Assembly: GCA_964034945.1 (NCBI GenBank)
Contig: OZ035960.1
Location: forward strand, 10,544,457 to 10,608,456
From: Chrysopilus asiliformis
Taxonomy: Eukaryota > Arthropoda > Insecta > Diptera > Rhagionidae
Direction of reading: 5' to 3'
DNA length: 64,000 bases
The translations under genes were made by a program, and so were the position numbers. The notes under the pieces are model-generated. The model did no database searches. It was given only the letters and a program-made list of their open reading frames with translations, and was not told the origin of the DNA. Position 1 is the first letter of the stretch; each line of letters begins with the position of its first letter. This document shows, piece by piece, positions 57,787 to 64,000 of the stretch.

Positions 57787-58054
57787 TACACGCAAAAAAA
57801 ACATATAATTCAACAATTTTATGATAAGGAATCATAATTATCACTAAAATAGTGAATTTCAATCGCAAAATAGTCAATTTCAATTCCAAAAATAGTCAAT
57901 TTAACCACAAAATAGTAAATTTTACTACTAAGTAGTTAAATTTATTATAAAAAAATTTGATTTTAACTATTTTTGTAATTGAGATTCACTATTTTAGCAA
58001 CAGTCATGATTGCCCTGTATAAAATAGTTAGATTCACTATTTTTCTCTGTGTGT
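57787..58054. mobile_element. Possible element Y with repeated AATAGT motifs
   Basis: TACACGCAAAAAAAACATAT at the left loosely pairs with the complement of the right end (TACACACAGAGAAAAATAGT). Inside, AAAATAGTNAATTT-like phrases recur six or more times in both orientations. TA-start ends would fit a Tc1/mariner-type MITE; the ends are too diverged to be sure. Confidence 0.45.
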
Positions 58055-59598
58055 AATCTAATGGAATTTCCAATAACGGCCTCAAAATTAATAAATCGTA
58101 AATAAATTACATATTGGTCATGGAAATTTTTACAAAATTCTGTCTGAATTCCGGCGACACATAAATATAATGTTCGGTTAGATTATGTTTGTAGATTTGT
58201 GATTGACAGGTGGTTATATTGCGTATTGTTTGTAACACCTTACGATTGATTTAACGGTGATTGGCACCCCCGATGAAAATTTTTGACTTTGATGATGGCA
58301 TGTTAACGGCTGGCTGTTTGTTTGGAAAAGAGTTTCGGTTTCAAAGAGTTTTTGTTAACATGCTGACACCTGAAGGCCTGACAAGGGGCCAAATCAGTCC
58401 CTCGTCACATTCCATCTATTTGTACTAAATCCAACCCATTATACGTACCGGCAACCACTTGATTTTCCTCGATTTCCTTACAATTTTCTTTTTCGTCTTT
58501 ACTTCCCTTTGATATGCTCCTGTCTGCGTACTAGCGAACATCCTTTGATGGTTGTCTGTCGATGCAGGGTAAATCGGATAACAACATCATTTGTGCTCTG
58601 CCTACCGATGCTGCTAGGTACGACATATAAAAGCGAACCAAAAATAAAATCTTGTTTATTTATCTGCGCCAACTTCCACCCGAACGCCATCCGAAATTCA
58701 GATCTCAATCACAACTTGCTAACCACGACGGCTGGAAAATCAGCAGGGATGCAGGCGGTGGGGTGGACCGATTTTCCATCCCCATCGTTTTTTGATGATC
58801 GATAGCGTTCGATTGGGCTGAGCCTGAGAGACGAAGCAATAAGACGTTTTCCACTCAACATGATTCCGGTTGAGGGGTTTTTCTTTTTTTTTTACATTTC
58901 TTTTTCGAAATGCTGCAAATACATATACAATAATACAGTGTATTTTAGATTATTATATTTTTTCTGTTTCTATATATATAGTTTAGTACATATTCTACCA
59001 GGTAGGGTCGTACTTACAAACGAATATAGATATTTTGAGCAATTGAAAAGTCGTTATGGATACTGGTATTTTATGCTACAGCAGCATTCCGATAAAATTG
59101 CTTAAAGCTGACAAATATATGGCAAGTGGTTAAAACCTAAGAAGATCACTCTAACGAGTATAGGTGTATGACCTATTTTTCCAAGGGCTGTTCCATTCAG
59201 TTTTGTTCTCGTAGATCGTCATTATCGTCAATATTTTCCACTTAAAATTCTGTATGTGAAGATAGTTTTCTTTATGCTAAGAGGTTTTAGTTTTCATGTG
59301 TGTAACGATTGGATGCATTCAATTATGTTTGGTTTGTTGGCTTAATTAAATTTTGATTGAAGTCACGTCCCAAATTTGTTAAAACTACTAAAGTAGTCAA
59401 TTATGAAAACTTATAAGTATATAAAGAGGTAGAAGAGGTTACCATACACTAGTAATATAGAGCTTGTGATCTGAATGGGAAGTGGTTGTTTTACCTTCCT
59501 TAAAATAGGGTAACTTTTTAGTTAAAATGTCAGCATAATTTTCCTAGTCTCAGAAATTTATTTTTCAAAGTAAACAAAAAAGTTAAAGAATAAGATTT
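58055..59598. other. No gene recognised
   Basis: A moderately GC-rich patch (58360-58820) contains a 98-codon plus frame (58509-58805) and an overlapping minus frame; neither is recognised. GCATGTTAACGG and GTTAACATGC (58308, 58357) form a loose inverted pair. No transposon ends found. Confidence 0.45.
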
Positions 59599-59756
59599 AA
59601 AGGACTGTCCATGGAATACGTCACACATTTATGAAGGAAGGGGGCCCGAGGGTCTCCGGTAATGTAACGGCGACGCCAAATTGGTTGCAAAAATCCGCAA
59701 AAATCTTGATAGACCTGGGGGAGGAAGGGGGGGGGGGGAAGAGGAGTCACAAAACA
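59599..59756 (+). mobile_element. MITE-like element X2
   Basis: Left end AAAGGACTGTCCATGGAATA then CGTCACACATTT. A purine-rich middle has GTTGCAAAAATCCGCAAAAA and a G-run; the right part ends AGAGGAGTCACAAAAC where A6 begins. So its right terminus is cut or hidden by the A element. Confidence 0.55.
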
Positions 59757-60206
59757 AACATAACAAAAGCTAATTGCCAATCTGGCATGTAGAATCATAT
59801 CCTAAATAACTTTTGTTCTTGGACTTTTTTGATCAAATTCACCGTTTTTGAGATATTCAGAAAAAAAGTTTTCGTTCGTATGGGGGGTACCCCCCCTAAT
59901 GGTCCATTTTTGCCCATTAACGAACTTAGCCTCACATTTTACGAAAAACGGATCTGTGCAAAATTTCAAGTCTCTAGCTCAATCCGTGCGCCCGCAATCC
60001 GCGCCACAGACGGACACACAGACGGACAGACGGACAGACGGACAGACAGACGGACAGACGGACAGACGGACGGACATGCGGAAATTAATTATTTTTATCA
60101 ACACACTGGTGTAATTCATTTTTATGTGTGATGAGGGGATCTTGGCGTTACAAACGGTAAAGCAAAGTTAATATACCATTTGGTTTCACCATACGGGTAT
60201 AAAAAT
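59757..60206 (+). mobile_element. Repeat family A, copy A6 (internally deleted)
   Basis: After AACATAACAAAAGCTAATTG and GCCAATCTGGCA it jumps straight to TGTAGAATCATATCCTAAAT, losing about 120 bases including ACCCGTATGGTGA. The rest is typical, with GGGGGGTACCCCCC and a GACG/GACA run at about 60009-60075. It ends CATACGGGTATAAAAAT, 48 bases before A7 begins in the opposite direction. Confidence 0.9.
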
Positions 60207-60254
60207 AATAATCGTGACGTTTTTGATAGATAGTCTTTTACCTACTTTACTGAC

Positions 60255-60839
60255 TTTTTATACCCGTATGGTGAAACCAAAGGGTATATTAACTTTGCTT
60301 TACCGTTTGTAACGCCAAGATCCCCACATCACACATAAAAATGAATTACACCAGTGTGTTTAGAATGATAAAAATAATTAATTTCCGCATGTCCGTCCGT
60401 CCGTCCGTCTGTCCGTCTGTCCGTCTGTCCGTCTGTCCGTCTTTCTGTCTGTGGCGCGGATTGCGGGCGCACGGATTGAGCTAGAGACTTGAAATTTTGT
60501 GCAGGTCCGTTTTTCGTAAAATGCGAGGCTAAGTTCGTTAATGGGCAAAAATTGACCATTAGGGGGGTACCCCCCATACGAACGAAAACTTTTTTTGTGA
60601 ATATCTCGAAAACGGTGCATCTTATCAAAAAAGTCCAAGAACAAAAGTTATTTAGGATATGATTCTACATAAAACTCCCATACATCAAAATCCGATTGGA
60701 ATAAATTTAAAAAAATCTTATTGGAAAGTTTGACTTCAAAGTGGAATTTTGGTACAACTGTTCGAATTTTGATACGAATATCACCATACGGGTTTTTAAT
60801 AATTGCCAGATGGGCGATTATAGCTTTTGTTATGTTTTC
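60255..60839 (-). mobile_element. Repeat family A, copy A7
   Basis: Full-length copy facing A6 tail to tail. TATACCCGTATGGTGAAACC at the left, GTCCGTCTGTCC run at about 60391-60450, GGGGGGTACCCCCC near 60561, and ATTGCCAGATGGGCGATTAT then AGCTTTTGTTATG at the right. Confidence 0.9.
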
Positions 60840-61610
60840 ACTTATGAAATATTCTTTAAAAATTTACTGACGTTCTCGCAACGATATTTTTTTTCGCAAA
60901 TCGTTTTAGCGTTTCATCGTAGATTTTACAAAGAAAATGACCGGAAAACCTTTTAACGAAAATCTAATCAAATTTAATGCAATATTATTTGGATATTTTT
61001 CATTATCTCTAATTTTAAGCTGGTATAAAGACAATGTCGTTTTAAAACTCCTTTAAAAAATACTTTCCAGGAAGTATACTCCCATTTCAAAATATCGTTT
61101 CAATATCAAACAGAACGTCCTTCTACAGTTTCCTCTTAATTATTATCTAAAGTGTACTTGAAAGAAATGTGATTATTTTTCATTTCACGAAATCTGACTG
61201 CATTCCTAACTAAATTAATTTGGCCCATCTTTAAAACTTGATAATGTTTTTTGGTGCATTGTGAAATGTAAAACTAACTAACTGAATTGCAATAGAATAT
61301 CTTATATAGTATATCTGGTTGAACATCAATTTTATGAAATGTTTACTGCAGCTGCAAACTTTTCCTCATAGCAATGTTCGAGCTTTATTTTAAACTTGCG
61401 TTTGTGTTTTCGGTTCAAGGGCTCTTGTTTCGGAGATTTCTATTTTTCATTACAAGTAAAAGTTTTTCTTTTTTTATGGAGATAACTTTACCAATCCCAT
61501 TGTTATCTGCCACCCTCATAGGGTTCATTGTAGATATAATCCTTCAATGCAGTTTAAGCACTTTTCATGCTATGCCACAATGAACACAGCAAACCGATTT
61601 TATTGTCCTT
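60840..61610. other. AT-rich stretch, no gene recognised
   Basis: The 69-codon plus frame at 61374-61583 is hydrophobic but unrecognised. No terminal repeats seen. Confidence 0.55.
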
Positions 61611-62754
61611 TTTTATTTTCCTTTTCTATAGAGGGAAAGTATTGTATTCAGGATGAAGACCGACTCGAGAATGGGCGGAGATAGAAACTTTCTGATCAGT
61701 ACGAAATCTGTTTCAGGCAAAATTATGAGGATGTCCATGCATCTGCCTGTCGTTCTGTCCGTTTTTTGTCGGCCTGTACGTTTTTTTTATTTAAGATATA
61801 GTAAATAACTCGAGAACGCGTTGAGCTAGCGACTTGAAATGTTTTGTAAATGAGTTTTCTATTAAGTTTTGGAAAAGTGACGATAGCTTTAACCCTTTGA
61901 CGACCATACATTTTCGGCCGAACGGATTTTGATTTTTTTTTCATTTTCATGATCTGTGACCTGATAATAGTTATGCCACAAAAAATGGTGGCCCGAGACC
62001 CCCTCCTTGCCCCTCATTTTTTTATCTCGAAAATTAAAATTGAAAGACAACATTCTTATATATAATTCATTACGTATTTATTTTTGAATTTGAACAAACT
62101 GAATTTAATTAGTTGTGCATGTGGTAGACGTCGAAGCAATCGCAAGTACAGATATCGTCGGCTAAGAGTGAAATCGTTCTAAGTCTATTATACCAAAATT
62201 TCTGGAAGAGCAATAAAAAACCTTGTTAAATCATTTTAATTTTCATTTAGGATCATATGGACACAGGGGAACCGGCATAGAATTCCCGCCACATACATTT
62301 ATATTGCCCCATCTATCCTCTACAAAAAACCTTTTAATACCTTTGCTCTATCTCTTAACTGGACGATTTTAAGTACTGAAAGCTCTTGGGCAAGCATACT
62401 TGCCTGTGGTCGTCAAAGGGTTAACGGTTCCTCTCATGCAATGTTTTTTTTGTGTTTGAAAAATACAAGTTTTTTAAAGTTTCTCAAATCCTACGCATTT
62501 TTGGGGGAAAATGAGTATAACAAAATTTAAAGTATATAAAATTGTCTACATTTTTTGCTTTAACGATTTTTTGTCTCTAATGGCTTTCAAGATATTTAAA
62601 AAAAAAGTTTTTTTTGAAAATCCCTGGAAAATTATGCGCTTTTATGAAAATAACCAAATATAAAGGAAATAAAATTTCCTGCATTTTTCGCATATTTTTC
62701 CGAAACTAAATATTGCAGAGGAAAGTATTGTGTTGATCACAATCTGAAATTTTC
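61611..62754 (+). repeat. Repeat family C, copy C4, split by a TTAA element
   Basis: Starts TTTTCTATAGAGGGAAAG, has GACTCGAGAATGGGCGGAG, ATAACTCGAGAACGCGTTGA, GCGACTTGAAATGTTTTG and ends GTTGATCACAATCTGAAAT. At 61889 the C sequence stops within what should be TAACGG and resumes at 62421 with TTAACGGTTCC, giving a precise empty-site comparison with C1 and C3. Confidence 0.85.
61889..62424. mobile_element. piggyBac-type MITE with TTAA duplication, inside C4
   Basis: TTAA (61889-61892), then CCCTTTGACGACCA, about 500 bases, the complement TGGTCGTCAAAGGG and TTAA (62421-62424). Related C copies have a single site at this point (ATATAACGGG, TTATAACGGG), which supports insertion with TTAA duplication, the signature of piggyBac transposases. 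The interior has no long frame. Confidence 0.92.
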
Positions 62755-63790
62755 TAAAGTATCTACACTGCATTATAGATTATAGAGCGGCGAGGGTTGT
62801 GTTGGTGTGAATTGAAGAGTTTTTCTCAACTTTTTTATTGTTAGATGACGTTTCCCATTTAAGTTTTTTAATAATCTATTCATTATCTTTTTATTTACGC
62901 TTTTATGGATATTCTTCTCTTTTTTTTGAGTTTTTTCGTGGATCTCTCGAACTGAAAATGTATTTTACGTTCATTTCGTCATTGGATTTGATAGCCTCGT
63001 ATAATGTAAATGTTTGTGGCTTCCATCAAATCACCCATATTTACTCCATATTCCCCCTTCGTCCACAGTCGGTCTATTCGTGTCTACCTAACTTGTTGAT
63101 ATGAAATTCAAATGAGGAAATTTTTTGTGTGTTTTTATTTTAGATTTTCCTATTCTATCAATACGAAAGAGCTCTCCTTTTACATAAATAAGTGCGAATC
63201 GAAATTGAAAGTTATCTTCTCTTTGCTTTTCGCCTTCTGCATTATACTTTTATTTGCTTTTATTGATTTTACTCGTAAAAGATATAAAACGGAAGAAAAT
63301 AAGTCCCGCATTGAATTTATGTATGCGAAACGTGTACAAATACGTGTGTATGTATGTGTGTGGGTTGAATATCCGCAAGGAAAATGTTACTAATAAATAT
63401 GCCATCAACCCAAATATCTTATAAATTTAATATTATCATTCATCAGAATGTAGACTTCCTTGGATTATGTAGATTTTCCACATCTCTCTGTAATGCTAAA
63501 ACTTACCTCTCATTAAGCATCCATACGTGAACTCAAACATCAGCATTTGAATTTTATCCGCTAAATTCGCTACTATTATTTATATTAAACTAAATTCTGA
63601 AAACTTTCCTCTTAATAGTTGGCTCGATGTGTGATTTTGTAATAGAATCACGAAAATTAAATTTAAATACATATTAGAAGTTTGAAAAGGATATAATGAC
63701 GACATTTCTGCACAATTTGTTTAATGCGACATAAAATTAGAATACAAACTTTTGAATTTAGATATTGGTGTTAATAGCGGTGAGTGAATA
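62755..63790. other. No gene recognised
   Basis: Two consecutive plus-strand frames (62838-63104, 88 codons; 63112-63393, 93 codons) are rich in Phe, Ile, Leu and Tyr, as expected from T-rich DNA. The second has a hydrophobic segment (VIFSLLFAFCIILLFAFI). Neither is recognised and no splice context supports them. Confidence 0.45.
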
Positions 63791-64000
63791 TATCGGGTCT
63801 TTCAACAAGGACATAACAATTTTGTATTTTAATAAAAACGCACCCAAAAACTTTTTTTATGATCTGGCAATGCTAAAACGTCAGACAGGGTTTACATTTT
63901 TATCATGGTGAAGTTCACGAACGAGCAATGCCACACAGCTGGTCAAACAATTGATCTATTGAAGGAGAAATTCCGTAATCGTGTAATCTCGAGAAATGGT
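63791..64000 (+). mobile_element. Mariner-like element, 5' end (runs off the window)
   Basis: TATCGGGTCTTTCAACAAGG probably marks the left terminus after a TA. About 110 bases later a start codon opens the transposase relic described next. The element continues beyond the window, so its right end cannot be seen. Confidence 0.6.
63905..64000 (+). pseudogene. Internally deleted mariner/Tc1-like transposase (partial)
   Basis: The frame is open to the window edge (32 codons). It starts MVKFTNEQ, typical of the N-terminus of this insect transposase family, then passes at once into CHTAGQTIDLLKEKFRNR and VISRNG. In full-length relatives CHTA...IDLLKEKF lies in the catalytic DDE domain, about two hundred residues further on, just before a WPPRS motif. 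The helix-turn-helix and the first catalytic Asp are therefore missing, and the joint is in frame. This is a deletion derivative, not an active enzyme. Confidence 0.75.

Noticed and set aside
58624..58632. TATA box (CATATAAAAG) as a gene promoter
   Set aside because: AT-rich DNA gives such matches often, and no downstream gene was found.

Overview
This window looks like insect nuclear DNA, most likely dipteran and perhaps a nematoceran fly. It is AT-rich, has no bacterial gene structure or operons, and almost no long open reading frames. It is packed with eukaryotic DNA-transposon derivatives. The genus is a guess. The evidence for Diptera is a repeat family whose layout (short terminal stem, GTTTGTAACGC, GTCCG/GTCTG run) matches repeats I recall from Drosophila. 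I found no complete protein-coding gene. The only protein-like traces I recognise are an internally deleted mariner-type transposase at the right edge and the N-terminal relic of a PIF/Harbinger transposase near 38.2-38.5 kb. Two 33-base segments at 41.2 and 41.8 kb have splice-site-like borders and could be microexons of a gene whose introns fill part of the window; this is speculative.

Layout. 1-4.4 kb holds one terminal-inverted-repeat (TIR) element (S1, 1843-2284). 4.4-15.7 kb holds repeat A1, a perfect hairpin, a 15-base tandem/inverted structure, a 55-base TTAA palindrome and several MITE-like elements (N, X). 15.7-17.6 kb is a large foldback of two inverted copies of element E. Each copy carries an identical 73-base tRNA-shaped block, and one copy is interrupted by an A element. 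19-26 kb holds C repeats, a hAT-like element with an S element nested in it, foldback R1 and A3. 27-31 kb holds L1, A4, D1 and R2. 32.4-33.4 kb is a nearly pure 8-base satellite (unit GTCTGTTA), followed by hAT-like element W. 36.9-38.7 kb is a cluster of nested TIR elements (H, J and the Harbinger-like I). 42.6-49.5 kb holds A5, B1, P1, M, C3, a hAT element with a perfect 8-base target duplication, and B2. 51.7-58 kb holds K, P2, L2, D2, palindromes G3 and G4, and Y. 59.6-62.8 kb holds X2, a tail-to-tail pair of A elements, and C4 split by a TTAA-flanked element. The window ends inside a mariner-like element.

Interpretation. The window is intergenic or intronic DNA that has been a repeated landing site for short non-autonomous transposons. 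Several nestings can be ordered: A2 inside E1, S2 inside a hAT element, the TTAA element inside C4, and I inside J. Families A and B are clearly related, and C and P share parts of the same design: a (GACA/GACG)n or (GTCC/GTCT)n run beside a conserved GACTTGAAATT core. The strongest candidate for something undescribed is the E foldback with its tRNA-like block: the block is unchanged between copies although flanking sequence has diverged, and it keeps both internal polymerase III promoter boxes and a downstream T-run.

All homology statements come from reading by eye; no database search was run.
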